From positions 1 to 64,000 of the forward strand of contig JAABSX010000016.1 in assembly GCA_011390205.1 (NCBI GenBank): a DNA stretch of 64,000 bases. Direction: 5' to 3'. This document shows, in pieces, positions 28,397 to 37,464 of the stretch. The notes below the pieces were generated by a model, which saw only the letters and a program-made list of their open reading frames with translations, was not told where the DNA came from and did not search any database. Position 1 is the stretch's first letter; every line of letters begins with the position of its first letter. Position numbers and translations under genes: made by a program. Source of the DNA: Microscillaceae bacterium. GTDB taxonomy: Bacteria; Bacteroidota; Bacteroidia; Cytophagales; Microscillaceae.

Positions 28397-28828
28397 TTAG
28401 GGCTTTGTAGTGGAAGATTTGAGCTCTTTGGTGAGCTGCCAAGTGCAGGTATCATCTTTGACATTCACGCTTACATCATCCATGATTTCACTCACCAACA
28501 CCAAGCCAAGCCCTCCTTTGCGTCTTTCTTGCACTATCTTAGAAAGCGGCGGATTCTGATAAGCCTTTAAATCAAAGGGCTGATGGTCACGGTTGATAAT
28601 CTCAAAAATGAGTTGATGCTCCTGTTGATGTATATTGATTTGAATATTGTCTTCAGGGTTACATTGGTGTGCATGGATAATCAAATTAGCACAGACCTCA
28701 TCTACAGCCAAGACCAAGCGGTTACGCTCAACCTCAGAGAAGGCTAAGCTCGCAATGGTTTCCTCGACAAATGTACGAATCGATTTGAGGTTATCACAGA
28801 TGCATGTCGCTTTGTAAGAATGAGTCAT
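28397..28828 (-). CDS. RsbW-like anti-sigma-type ATP-binding protein
   Basis: 143 residues of the GHKL ATPase fold. The N-box is VDEVCANLIIHAH and the G-box RKGGLGLVLVSEIMDD. Such proteins are serine kinases that bind a sigma factor or another partner and are released when they bind an unphosphorylated STAS antagonist. The gene for a STAS antagonist lies 6 bp upstream in the same operon. The target sigma factor and the PP2C-type phosphatase that would reset the switch are not encoded in the window. Confidence 0.88.
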   Translation of the reverse strand: MTHSYKATCICDNLKSIRTFVEETIASLAFSEVERNRLVLAVDEVCANLIIHAHQCNPEDNIQINIHQQEHQLIFEIINRDHQPFDLKAYQNPPLSKIVQERRKGGLGLVLVSEIMDDVSVNVKDDTCTWQLTKELKSSTTKP

Positions 28829-28834
28829 CTTGTA

Positions 28835-29167
28835 TTATAAGTGTATTTTTGCCGCTTCCTCAGTATCTTCCATTTTTAAGAGATTATCCAAGCCTAAAAT
28901 CTGAAATACATCTTTCACCTTTTCATTCAAGCCAAAAAGCACAAATTGAATATTTTTTTCTTTGAAAGGCTCAATATATGAAATGAAGACACCCAGACCT
29001 GCTGAAGCGATGTAATCTAAATGAGTACAATCTACCAGTATTTTTTCCTTCTTTAGGGAAAGTACTTTGTCAAATGCCTTGTCTAAGTTAATGGAGGAAG
29101 CTGCATCCACATCACCAAAAATTTGAATGGTATAAAACACTTCTTCTTCTATTTCTTTAATTTGCAT
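28835..29167 (-). CDS. STAS-domain anti-sigma factor antagonist
   Basis: 110 residues, a single STAS domain. The conserved loop is DCTHLDYIASAGLGVF; the Ser in ASAG is the expected phosphorylation site that controls binding to the RsbW-like partner encoded just downstream. The short N-terminal strand region (FYTIQIFGDVDAASS) is typical. First gene of a two-gene operon. Confidence 0.9.
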   Translation of the reverse strand: MQIKEIEEEVFYTIQIFGDVDAASSINLDKAFDKVLSLKKEKILVDCTHLDYIASAGLGVFISYIEPFKEKNIQFVLFGLNEKVKDVFQILGLDNLLKMEDTEEAAKIHL

Positions 29168-29418
29168 AAATATTATACGGTTTTGCTTCTAAAAAGTTTG
29201 TGTAACACTAAACGTTTAGGCCTCGATAGGCATCACACAATGCATTTTGAATGGCTTGTGAATACTTTTTGTTCAATTATTTTTGGTAAAAGTACGAAGT
29301 AAAACGCTGATTTAAAAAGCAAATTTTACAATTTACTTTTACTTCGCCTTAAGTTAGGCTTCCTTGTTGAAAAATACGTTCACGTAGATTTTTATCTTAA
29401 CAAAGTATGTATGCTGTT

Positions 29419-30189
29419 TTACAACCTTCTAAATCGGTTTAAAATGCGTTGTCGGCGGCTAAGAACACTTACAGGCTGTAGTGCCAGTTGTTCGTCAGTC
29501 TCTTCAGGGATAAATTTATTGAGCTGATGAAAAATCGCTTTTGAAAAGGGAGCCCAAGTAGCCGTTCGAACTTCTGCCAGTTTGAGGGCATCATTTACCC
29601 AGCAGTTGCAAGTTTTGAAAAAATGATAACGCCCCATAGCCTCAAAAAAATGATAATTAAGGTGCTCATAAGCAGGCAGCCCTGCAAACTCTATAGGCAT
29701 TAATTGCTTTTGGGGGGTATATCTAAAGCTACGCTTGACATATTGGATGATGTTATTGTATTGGTTTGCATTGAGTTTAATGGCTTTTTTATATTTAGGG
29801 TTTTGGGGGATTTCTTCATACAAAACAACCTGCATGGCCGTCTCACCGAGGTAAAACAAAGCCTTAAAAGCTACTTTGGGCTGAAGCTCTGCCCAAGTAG
29901 GTGTTTCTAAATAAAACCCCTTATCGCCCCAGCCAAATGAGATGTATTGGTAATTTGTATGCTCAAAAAGCTCAAGGTCTATAAATTCCGTCCAGTCAAT
30001 GTCTGGCGTTTTGAGGGGAAATATAAGGTCCGAATGTGCCCCATTGGAGATTACCCACATAGTAGTACCTTCAGCATTGGGGCGGGCTTTGCGGTTGGTG
30101 GGTATCCATTTGAGCAAAGTAGCCATCAAGATATACCCTATCACAAAAGCAGGTGCAAGAAGAATGAGTATAAGTATAATCCAAATCAT
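29419..30189 (-). CDS. TIGR02117/DUF2459 family protein
   Basis: 256 residues with one N-terminal transmembrane segment (WIILILILLAPAFVIGYIL). The soluble part has the family marks VISNGAHSDLIFPL, ISFGWGDKGFYLETPTW and the C-terminal CNCWVNDALKLA, with a Cys and conserved His/Asp that suggest a papain-like or NlpC-like fold. The family is widespread but uncharacterised and has been described near urease or PHA genes in some genomes; nothing like that is close here. Probably faces the periplasm. Function unknown. Confidence 0.8.
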   Translation of the reverse strand: MIWIILILILLAPAFVIGYILMATLLKWIPTNRKARPNAEGTTMWVISNGAHSDLIFPLKTPDIDWTEFIDLELFEHTNYQYISFGWGDKGFYLETPTWAELQPKVAFKALFYLGETAMQVVLYEEIPQNPKYKKAIKLNANQYNNIIQYVKRSFRYTPQKQLMPIEFAGLPAYEHLNYHFFEAMGRYHFFKTCNCWVNDALKLAEVRTATWAPFSKAIFHQLNKFIPEETDEQLALQPVSVLSRRQRILNRFRRL

Positions 30190-30536
30190 GTTTTTATGCT
30201 ATGCTATGTTATTTTACCAATCATCAAAGGTAAATATTATTTTAAAACTTTGATTATACCTAGTAACGTATTTTTCTGAAATTGATTCATTACTTGAATA
30301 AATAATACTTAAATCACTCATAATCAGATGCTTATTTGACAAATACTTTCTCCTATTTTTAGTTCATTTTATTTGTATTATTTTGATGATTGCCTAGATT
30401 TGTGGGTGAGCCTGACAAAGTAAAAATATACAAACACAAAACCTCAGAAGTTTTTTGTCATTGTGCTAGGGGCTCAAAACTAAATGCCTCTTTTCAGCGT
30501 AGTATTTTATGAAGCCAAAGTACAAACGTGAGCTTT
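30190..30536. other. 347-bp divergent spacer
   Basis: A+T-rich region between the TIGR02117 gene (-) and a small membrane protein gene (+). Apart from the -7-like element at 30225-30232 I see no gene, hairpin or repeat. Confidence 0.5.
30225..30232 (-). promoter_or_regulatory. Bacteroidota -7 promoter element before the TIGR02117 gene
   Basis: Reads TACCTTTG on the minus strand, an exact TAnnTTTG match 36 nt before the ATG. Confidence 0.45.
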
Positions 30537-30911
30537 ATGAACTATATCCACTATATTTATTTTAGATTGTATCGGGTTGTCGCCTCATTTGGAGACAAGC
30601 CTGAGTACGGAAAAAAAGATGTACTCTGGCTTATCTTGCTTTTCATTATGTTTTATAGTGGGATGGGAAGTATTTTTTATGAAACCTGCACGAGCATCGA
30701 AGTAAGCAAAGAAACAAGGCTGGTGTTCATCTTAACACTCACATTCAACTATTTTTATTTGATGTGGAGCATCAGAATAACAGATTTAGAAATTATCATC
30801 AATAAGTTCAAAAACAAAAAAGTTTCTTTGTCATATCACCTTGTATTCTGGATATTTGTGTCTCCTCCGTTCATTGTATTTATCTATTCATTCATAAATC
30901 ACAAAAACTAA
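30537..30911 (+). CDS. Small hypothetical membrane protein
   Basis: 124 residues from the ATG at 30537; a GTG nine bases upstream is also in frame. Three hydrophobic segments are visible (LWLILLFIMFYSGMGSIFY, LVFILTLTFNYFYLMWS, LVFWIFVSPPFIVFIYSF) separated by charged loops. No family recognised. The gene stands alone between divergent and convergent neighbours, and its codon use looks more A/T-rich than that of adjacent genes, which may point to lower expression or recent arrival. Confidence 0.55.
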   Translation: MNYIHYIYFRLYRVVASFGDKPEYGKKDVLWLILLFIMFYSGMGSIFYETCTSIEVSKETRLVFILTLTFNYFYLMWSIRITDLEIIINKFKNKKVSLSYHLVFWIFVSPPFIVFIYSFINHKN

Positions 30912-30939
30912 GTTACAAAGTATCTATGTACAAGCCACG

Positions 30940-32415
30940 TTATCTTCTACGAGGTCTTTGCTTTACGTGCCTGCCTAGTATGCGTTGGTTTTCTTGGCGT
31001 ACTTGAGGAGATTTTTTAAGTAAATGAAGACAAGCCGAAGCCTCTTTATAATTTTTCTTAAAATCTATCATCGGAGCAGGGTAGTGCAGCCCTATCTCAC
31101 AGTGATAGAGTTTTTGCTCAATCGCAGTCATTTTTTCGGGCTGATGCAAAAGTTTATTGGGCAAAAGAGCCAATTCTGGCACCCATTTTCTGATAAAAAC
31201 ACCCTCAGCATCTTTTTCTAAAGATTGCTTCAGCGGATTGTATATCCGAATGGTATTGATGCCCGTTACGCTTGCCTGCATCTGAAACTGGCTAAAATGA
31301 ATCCCAGGCTCATAATCCAGAAACATCTGTGCCAGATGATATACTCCACTCTGCCAAGGCTGCCAAAGTGAATGTGTCAGAAAAGAAACAACCATGGCAC
31401 GCATCCTAAAATTAAGATAACCCGTAGCAGCCACACAGCGCATGCAGGCATCCACAATCGGGAAGCCCGTCTGCCCTGCCTTCCAAGCCTCTAGATACTC
31501 AGGGTTAAAAGGCTGATTCAGAGCTTCATAGCCCCTATTGACATGCTCAAACTCAATGCGTTCTTCCATCTCAAACTTCTGGACAAAATGGCATCTCCAC
31601 TGCAATCTTGACCTAAAACTCTTAAGCTGAAAGCGATAGGGAGAACAAGCCAAGGCCTGCTCATAAAACTGATAGACTTGTCTAGTACTGAGGTTGCCCC
31701 AAGTGATGTAGGGAGAAAGACGGCTGCAACTGATACGCCCTAGCGCAGGCTCAGAGATGTGTCTGTTATAATTGGCTACTCTTTTGCTCACAAAACTCTG
31801 GTAATATTGCCATGCAAATGCCTCGCCCGCAGGCTGAAAACCCGCAGGATAATTTTCTAAATCCGATTTTAATGCTGAGGGCATGGGATATTTATTTGTG
31901 AGCTGCATGTCTTTGACTGAAACAAGTGCCTGAAGATCAGCTTGTTGCTGAGGACTCTTCATAAAATCTATCCAAGCCTCGTCCCAAATATCTCTGTTTT
32001 GCTGCCCTCGCAGCACGCCATTGCATTGGTATTCTTTCCAGCTAATTTGCTGCTGTTTGAAGTATTTTTGGAGTGCCAAATCACGCACATACGTAGGCAG
32101 TACACCAGTTTCTTGGTGTGAGAATATTGTGTCTATTTGGTAGATACTGGTCAAAAACCCAAAAACCTCAGAAGCCTCTCCGTAAGTTATTTCAATATTG
32201 CCCTGATAAGTCTCAAGAGATTGATTCATCTTTAAGAGAGATTGATAGACAAACTGCCAGTGCCTAATATTCCAATCAGGATAGGCTTGCAGGGAGGGTT
32301 CGAAGATATACAACAGCAGCAAAGGCTTTTTGGCAAAGATACCCTCTTTGAGGGGGAGATGATCTCTGAGCCTCAGGTCTTTTTTAAACCACAGGATATT
32401 GATTTCCTTTTTCAT
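30940..32415 (-). CDS. Photolyase/cryptochrome-family flavoprotein (atypical)
   Basis: 491 residues. The N-terminal alpha/beta photolyase domain begins [13 protein letters not shown]; the C-terminal FAD-binding helical domain has [18 protein letters not shown] (317-326) and RIYNPLKQS. Compared by eye with E. coli PhrB, two of three electron-transfer tryptophans are kept (W311, W354) but the FAD-proximal one (W382 in E. coli) aligns with F377, the flavin-contacting N378 with H373, and the substrate-contacting W384 with M379. It therefore belongs to a subgroup with a changed active site, and a plain CPD photolyase function is uncertain. No antenna-chromophore gene or regulator is adjacent. Confidence 0.88.
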   Translation of the reverse strand: MKKEINILWFKKDLRLRDHLPLKEGIFAKKPLLLLYIFEPSLQAYPDWNIRHWQFVYQSLLKMNQSLETYQGNIEITYGEASEVFGFLTSIYQIDTIFSHQETGVLPTYVRDLALQKYFKQQQISWKEYQCNGVLRGQQNRDIWDEAWIDFMKSPQQQADLQALVSVKDMQLTNKYPMPSALKSDLENYPAGFQPAGEAFAWQYYQSFVSKRVANYNRHISEPALGRISCSRLSPYITWGNLSTRQVYQFYEQALACSPYRFQLKSFRSRLQWRCHFVQKFEMEERIEFEHVNRGYEALNQPFNPEYLEAWKAGQTGFPIVDACMRCVAATGYLNFRMRAMVVSFLTHSLWQPWQSGVYHLAQMFLDYEPGIHFSQFQMQASVTGINTIRIYNPLKQSLEKDAEGVFIRKWVPELALLPNKLLHQPEKMTAIEQKLYHCEIGLHYPAPMIDFKKNYKEASACLHLLKKSPQVRQENQRILGRHVKQRPRRR

Positions 32416-32478
32416 ACCTCCTAAACCCAGAATGTACGACTTGGGTTTTGGGCAAGACTGCTGCTCCTAAATAATGCT

Positions 32479-32907
32479 TTAGCTACAAGCGATTTTATCT
32501 ACCCTCAGGGCATGTCTGCCGCCTTCAAAAGTATTTTCTAAGAATGACTGTACGATGTCTTGAGCCAGCTCAAGGGCAATAAACCTTGCAGGAATCGCCA
32601 CTATGTTGGCGTTGTTGTGTTGCCGAGCAAGGGCTGCCAATTCGGTATTCCAGCAGAGAGCACAGCGAATGTCTTGGTGCTTGTTGGCAGTGATTGCCAC
32701 GCCATTTCCACTCCCACAGATGACGATTCCTAGCTCGTATTCTTTACTCTCTACGGCTGCAGCAAGGGGGTGCACATAGTCAGGATAATCTGCTGATGCA
32801 TCACTGTAAGGCCCAAAATCTTTGACTTCGTGCTGTGTTGAGAGCATTTTGATGATGGATTCTTTGTATTCAAATCCAGCGTGATCACCTCCGATGGCTA
32901 TTTTCAT
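32479..32907 (-). CDS. rpiB: Ribose-5-phosphate isomerase B
   Basis: 142 residues, the typical RpiB/LacA-type length. It interconverts ribose-5-phosphate and ribulose-5-phosphate in the pentose phosphate pathway. The N-terminal GGDHAGFEYK (D8, H9) binds the sugar, C64 in ICGSGNGVAITANK is the catalytic base, and the segment CALCWNTELAALARQHNNANI is characteristic. The usual CGTGIG is replaced by CGSGNG, a conservative variation. Preceded by an exact -7 promoter match at 32941. Confidence 0.95.
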   Translation of the reverse strand: MKIAIGGDHAGFEYKESIIKMLSTQHEVKDFGPYSDASADYPDYVHPLAAAVESKEYELGIVICGSGNGVAITANKHQDIRCALCWNTELAALARQHNNANIVAIPARFIALELAQDIVQSFLENTFEGGRHALRVDKIACS

Positions 32908-32940
32908 TTTTATGGTTTGATTTTATGCTAAAATATTCGG

Positions 32941-32948
32941 CAAAAATA
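32941..32948 (-). promoter_or_regulatory. Bacteroidota -7 promoter element before rpiB
   Basis: Reads TATTTTTG on the minus strand, 34 nt upstream of the rpiB ATG. Confidence 0.45.
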
Positions 32949-33036
32949 ACCATAAAATTCTAAGTCTAAACCTCATTTGCAAGAAAATACTTGTCTTTCT
33001 GCAAGTATTTGAGTGTGTATATCCTAATAATTCTTG

Positions 33037-33044
33037 TAAATTTG
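33037..33044 (+). promoter_or_regulatory. Bacteroidota -7 promoter element before the first SpoIIAA-like gene
   Basis: TAAATTTG, 35 nt before the ATG at 33079. A TTTG word 25 nt upstream could serve as a loosely spaced -33 element. Confidence 0.45.
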
Positions 33045-33078
33045 TAAATTAAAAACTTTATATATTTAACTGATAACT

Positions 33079-33489
33079 ATGATAGAGCTAGACAACCAAT
33101 ACTGGACCATTGAATACGATGAGGTTCAAAAAACAGTCATCTGTGGCTGGAAAGAGGGTGTAGGGGATTTACTAACCGATGATATATTCAAAGAAGAGAT
33201 GAGCAGCTATGTAGAAATAGTAGAGAAATACCAAGCCCCCAAATTGTTGCTCAATTTACGGCAAAGCAACTATACTGTAGTGCCAGAGGTACAAGAGTGG
33301 GTAGCACATAATATCGCCCCTAGAGCCATCAAAGCAGGGCAAAGAAAAATAGCTACATTGCTTTCAGAAGAGCTTTTCGCACAAGTAGCTACGCAACAAT
33401 TAATGGAAGAAGGTATAATTTCTACCATTGAGCAGCAATACTTTGATGATTTAGAAGAGGCAAAAGCTTGGCTATTTGAAGATGAATGA
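33079..33489 (+). CDS. SpoIIAA/STAS-like small protein (copy 1)
   Basis: 136 residues, cytoplasmic. Pattern of alternating strands and helices: DNQYWTIEYDEVQKTVICGW, then APKLLLNLRQSNYTV, then KIATLLSEELFAQVATQQL, ending with the C-terminal helix DLEEAKAWLFED. This matches the small SpoIIAA-like/STAS-related proteins common in Cytophagales, whose function is not known. The same layout recurs in the gene at 34178, and the two flank a MaoC dehydratase gene. Confidence 0.65.
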   Translation: MIELDNQYWTIEYDEVQKTVICGWKEGVGDLLTDDIFKEEMSSYVEIVEKYQAPKLLLNLRQSNYTVVPEVQEWVAHNIAPRAIKAGQRKIATLLSEELFAQVATQQLMEEGIISTIEQQYFDDLEEAKAWLFEDE

Positions 33490-33667
33490 TGAGTAACAGG
33501 TTCTCTCAGCAAAAGTCTGGTGATTGCCTATCCTTGTTTGGCTTTGAGCATTTATCTACACATAAACCAACCCTCAGAAAGACGTATCACTGCCCAAGAG
33601 GATATACAAAGTATAAATTCCTAAAAAAATACTATATTAGCAATAAATTAAAATACTAAAATTCTTT

Positions 33668-34120
33668 ATGAAAATTATCAACGGATTAGAAGAACTAAAA
33701 AGCCTTGCGGGGCAAGAAATAGGGGTAAGTGACTGGCTACTCATAGACCAAGAGCGCATCAATGCTTTTGCAGAGGCTACAGGTGACCACCAATGGATTC
33801 ATATTAACCCTGAAATGGCAGCCAAATCACCCTTCGGCTCTACCATCGCACATGGCTTTTTGACTTTATCTCTCATGCCCATGCTCATGGATCAAATCTG
33901 GAAACTAGAAGGCGTAAAAATGGGGGTAAACTATGGCACAAACAAGATGCGTTTTACAGCACCAGTGCCTGTCAACAGCAAAATACGCCTGCGTGCCCAC
34001 TTAGAAAGAGTAGAAGACATCCCTGGAGGAGCTCAAATTATCAATAAATCTACTTTTGAGATAGAAGGGCAAAACAAACCTGCTTGTATCGTAGAGGGAC
34101 TTTCCTTGGTCTATTTTTAA
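33668..34120 (+). CDS. MaoC-family dehydratase
   Basis: 150 residues with a hot-dog fold. The hydratase motif is present (ATGDHQWIHINPEMA, with the catalytic Asp and His) followed by GSTIAHGFLTLSL. Family members hydrate (R)-specific enoyl-CoA, linking beta-oxidation to polyhydroxyalkanoate or fatty acid metabolism. A single-domain protein of usual length for NodN/MaoC-type hydratases. No PHA synthase or other fatty acid gene is adjacent, so the pathway is unknown. Confidence 0.9.
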   Translation: MKIINGLEELKSLAGQEIGVSDWLLIDQERINAFAEATGDHQWIHINPEMAAKSPFGSTIAHGFLTLSLMPMLMDQIWKLEGVKMGVNYGTNKMRFTAPVPVNSKIRLRAHLERVEDIPGGAQIINKSTFEIEGQNKPACIVEGLSLVYF

Positions 34121-34177
34121 ACCTGATGATTTATTTTATCGCATTTATCAATCTATCAAAAACTTCCTAAAATAATT

Positions 34178-34585
34178 ATGACAATATTCCAACATCCTGC
34201 CCTACACGTGCAATATGATGAAAAAATAAATGCCATACTAGAAGAATGGCAGCTAGATTTTACGACCAAACTCAGCAGTGATGAGTTTAGAGAGGTCGGC
34301 AACAAAATTATAGAAGCATTCAAAAACAAAAAAGTAAGCAAATGGTACTGTGACCTGAGTGAGCAAAAAACAATAGATGTCGAAGATCAACTCTGGCAAG
34401 AAGAATTCTTCTATCCTGAATTACTCAAAAATGGACTCAGTGTAGCTTGCCTGGTAGATACCAAAAATATCTTGGGAACTGTCTATACTAAAAATTGCCT
34501 CCAAAATATAGACAACCAACAAGTGAAGATTGAAGTCTTCAATGAACAATCCGAAGCAAAGAAATGGCTTGCAGAGGTCAATTAA
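34178..34585 (+). CDS. SpoIIAA/STAS-like small protein (copy 2)
   Basis: 135 residues with the same organisation as the 33079 protein: an N-terminal strand pair (HPALHVQYDEKINAILEEW), a helix (SDEFREVGNKIIEAFK), the strand-loop SKWYCDLSEQKTID, a second half around SVACLVDTKNILG and a closing helix EAKKWLAEVN. Sequence identity to copy 1 is low but the layout and length are alike, which suggests an old duplication. Function unknown. It lies 57 bp after the MaoC gene on the same strand. Confidence 0.65.
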   Translation: MTIFQHPALHVQYDEKINAILEEWQLDFTTKLSSDEFREVGNKIIEAFKNKKVSKWYCDLSEQKTIDVEDQLWQEEFFYPELLKNGLSVACLVDTKNILGTVYTKNCLQNIDNQQVKIEVFNEQSEAKKWLAEVN

Positions 34586-34703
34586 GTAGTGATTGTTTTG
34601 CTCGCATTAGAGTTATAAATAAGTTTTGGTAAGGTATGCTGCTTTGCCAAAGCTTTGCTTTTCATCAACAAATTGATGCTCACTCAAGAAAAATAAACAC
34701 TTT

Positions 34704-36221
34704 ATGAAAATATTCTCTGCTACACAAATCAAGGCTTGGGATACCTACACTATGCAGCACGAACCTATTGATTCTATTGACTTGATGGAGCGTGCTTCAG
34801 AAGCCTTTGTAAAGGTGTTTTGTACGTATTTCACTCCTGATAAACAAGTGAATATTTTTTGTGGAATGGGTAACAATGGAGGAGACGGGCTGGCAGTTGC
34901 AAGATTACTCTCACAAAGAGGCTTTCAGGTAAAAACAGTGGTGATTTGCCATGCCGAGCAGGGAAGCAGTGATTTTCAAACAAATTTTGAGAGAGTCAAA
35001 GATACTCTGAAGCCTGTGCTGGTAACACAAGCAGAAGAGATACACACCCACCTACCCCAGAAAGAATCAGAAATCATGGTGGATGCTGTGTTTGGGGCTG
35101 GGCTAAACAGACCCCTATCGGGCTGGGTGGCAGAGGTAGTTCATTTACTCAATCAATCCGAAGTCATCAAGGTAGCCATTGATATTGCCTCAGGATTGTA
35201 TGCAGATGCTGCCTCTGTCTTGGATTGTGTGCTTAAGGTAGATTACACCATTTCTTTCCAGACTCCTAAATTGGCTTTTTTTATCCCTGAGAATGCCCCT
35301 TATGTAGGTGAATGGCTGGTAGTAGATATAGGCTTACATCCTGATTATGAGCTAAATACAAAAAGTAATTATGAGACACTAGATGCCTCACTTGCAAGAC
35401 AGATACACCGCCCTCGCCCTAGGTTTGCACACAAAGGCAGTTTTGGGCATGCCCTGCTCTTGGTAGGGGCTTATGGCTCAATGGGTGCGGGTATCTTGGC
35501 AAGCAAGGCAGCCCTCCGCGCAGGCACAGGGCTTCTGACTGCACACGTCCCTAATTGCGGCTATGACATCATGCAAATGGCAGTGCCAGAGGCAATGCTA
35601 TCCATAGATTCTAAAAGTAAGCTTATCAGCCAATTTCCAGACTTAAAAAACAAAAAATATACTGCCATAGGGCTTGGCTGTGGCATAGGGCAAGGCAAAG
35701 CTACTGAACAAATGCTCAAAAGCATGCTCGAAAAGGCACAACAGCCCCTTGTTTTAGATGCAGATGCACTTAACCTCATCGCTGAATTGCCCTCAAAATA
35801 TAAAAGCCTGATTCCTGAAAAAAGCATTTTGACCCCACATCTTAAAGAGTTTTCAAGATTGGTGGGTGCATCCGAAAACCACTTCGAGCACTTGGAGGTC
35901 TTGCAAAACTTTGCAGAAGTGTATCAGGTCTATGTCTTGCTCAAAGGTGCTCACTCCGCCATCGCCACGCCTGAAGGCAAGCTTTATTTTAACACCACAG
36001 GAAACCCTGGCATGGCAACCGCAGGAAGTGGAGATGTACTGACGGGCATCATCACTGCTTTGCTGGCACAAGGTTATTGCTCAAAAGATGCCTTGCTCTT
36101 GGGAGTTTACTTACACGGAAAAAGTGGAGATTTGGCAGCCAAAGACAAGGGGCAAGAAGCCCTTATCGCCTCTGATTTGATAGAGTATTTAGGAAAGGCT
36201 TTTCTATCTATACAAGCATAA
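34704..36221 (+). CDS. nnr: Bifunctional NAD(P)H-hydrate repair enzyme
   Basis: 505 residues. The N-terminal YjeF_N epimerase domain (about 1-215) contains GMGNNGGDGLAVARLL and VDAVFGAGLNRPLSG; the C-terminal ADP/ATP-dependent dehydratase domain (about 225-505) contains HKGSFGHALLLVGAYGSMGAG split across the ATP-binding region, VLDADALNLI and the strongly conserved NPGMATAGSGDVLTGII. Together they epimerise S/R hydrates and dehydrate damaged NADHX and NADPHX back to NAD(P)H. Length and domain order are standard. Confidence 0.96.
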   Translation: MKIFSATQIKAWDTYTMQHEPIDSIDLMERASEAFVKVFCTYFTPDKQVNIFCGMGNNGGDGLAVARLLSQRGFQVKTVVICHAEQGSSDFQTNFERVKDTLKPVLVTQAEEIHTHLPQKESEIMVDAVFGAGLNRPLSGWVAEVVHLLNQSEVIKVAIDIASGLYADAASVLDCVLKVDYTISFQTPKLAFFIPENAPYVGEWLVVDIGLHPDYELNTKSNYETLDASLARQIHRPRPRFAHKGSFGHALLLVGAYGSMGAGILASKAALRAGTGLLTAHVPNCGYDIMQMAVPEAMLSIDSKSKLISQFPDLKNKKYTAIGLGCGIGQGKATEQMLKSMLEKAQQPLVLDADALNLIAELPSKYKSLIPEKSILTPHLKEFSRLVGASENHFEHLEVLQNFAEVYQVYVLLKGAHSAIATPEGKLYFNTTGNPGMATAGSGDVLTGIITALLAQGYCSKDALLLGVYLHGKSGDLAAKDKGQEALIASDLIEYLGKAFLSIQA

Positions 36222-36226
36222 ATAAA

Positions 36227-37225
36227 TCACGTAGTAGGTTTTTCTAAAGAAAAAAAGCCTAAACGAAGACAAACTGCAGTGCTTACACCTATAAAAAACA
36301 GCCCTGATATTATGCCTCCCAAAAATCTCCAAACAGGCTCACTTGGCAAAATACGACTCAACAAAGCAGTTATCCCCACAAAAAGACTTGTGGCTATCAA
36401 GACACGGAGCAACCTTGTCCAAAATTTTCCCTGACTGTATGGCAAGCCTGTATGTGATAAAATAAAAAAACTTAGATTCATACCCCACAACAGCCCTAAG
36501 TTGTTCCATAAATCCATTGGCACAAGCATCAAAAAAACCAAAGGACTAATGAGCAAAACTACCCAAGTAAAAGGATAATTCCGAAAAGGAAGAGAAGACT
36601 GAATAAGGTAATTTTGGAGAGGTCTGGGCTTAAGAATGAGCCTATAAGTGAGCCAAAACATCAAAAAACCAATCACATAGCCTCCCAATACATCTCCCAA
36701 AAAGTGCACTCCTAGATACATCCTAGAAAAGGGCACTAGAATAATCAGCAGCACACAAAACAGCCTCAGCCAAGCAGAACGGAAAAGATACGCTGTGATG
36801 CCCCAAAGTGTAACTGCCATGCTCGTGTGCCCTGAAGGAAATCCGTAGGGAATCGGCTCGGAAAGATTACGGTAATAATTGACTACCGACTCAGGAATCA
36901 AAGCAAAAAAACCCTTAGCACCCATCCTCTCAAAGTGAAGCTCACGGGCAGAAGGCAGCCCCCCATCTAACAGCCTCACAGTGCTATCCACATGATAAGG
37001 GCGTGGAAGTGCAAAATAGTCTTTGAAAAAAGTGGTAACGAGGGCTGTCCAGAGCATCCCTTGCATAATGATAAAACCCTTTCGAAAATCTACCCCGAAA
37101 ATCAGCACTACCAAAAACAACACGATGAAGTTTCGATAACCCAAGGCTGTCAAAGCTTGCATGAACTGCGTCATAACTGCCGTCTCAAAAGACTGTATGT
37201 AATGAATAATTTCGGTCTGAAACAA
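36227..37225 (-). CDS. PAP2-family membrane phosphatase
   Basis: About 332 residues, integral membrane. The three phosphatase motifs are KDYFALPRPYH, PSGHTSM and SRMYLGVHFLGDVLGG, with the catalytic His in the last. The first 200 residues make up the PAP2 core; the remaining 130 add several hydrophobic helices (FTWVVLLISPLVFLMLV, GLLWGMNLSFFILS). Substrates in this family are lipid phosphates, undecaprenyl diphosphate or similar. The start is either TTG at 37225, which fits the usual N-terminus, or ATG at 37174. Confidence 0.88.
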   Translation of the reverse strand: MFQTEIIHYIQSFETAVMTQFMQALTALGYRNFIVLFLVVLIFGVDFRKGFIIMQGMLWTALVTTFFKDYFALPRPYHVDSTVRLLDGGLPSARELHFERMGAKGFFALIPESVVNYYRNLSEPIPYGFPSGHTSMAVTLWGITAYLFRSAWLRLFCVLLIILVPFSRMYLGVHFLGDVLGGYVIGFLMFWLTYRLILKPRPLQNYLIQSSLPFRNYPFTWVVLLISPLVFLMLVPMDLWNNLGLLWGMNLSFFILSHTGLPYSQGKFWTRLLRVLIATSLFVGITALLSRILPSEPVWRFLGGIISGLFFIGVSTAVCLRLGFFSLEKPTT

Positions 37226-37464
37226 AATATTTTAATTTTAAATTTTAACCATTCATTGGAAACCTAGGAAAAATCTTGCTCTCTAAAATTTGTTTTAGAA
37301 ATAAATGGTTTCAACGAGCATTGTATGTCTAGAGGGCTTTCATCTTTGTAGCAAAGCTCAATATGCCCAAACCTACACGCCTTCGGGGTTTTTTGATTCC
37401 CTAAGCTTCCAACTATTAAATATTTTATGGCTTTGATAGATTTTCTTTCAAGGCTTGTGCAATT

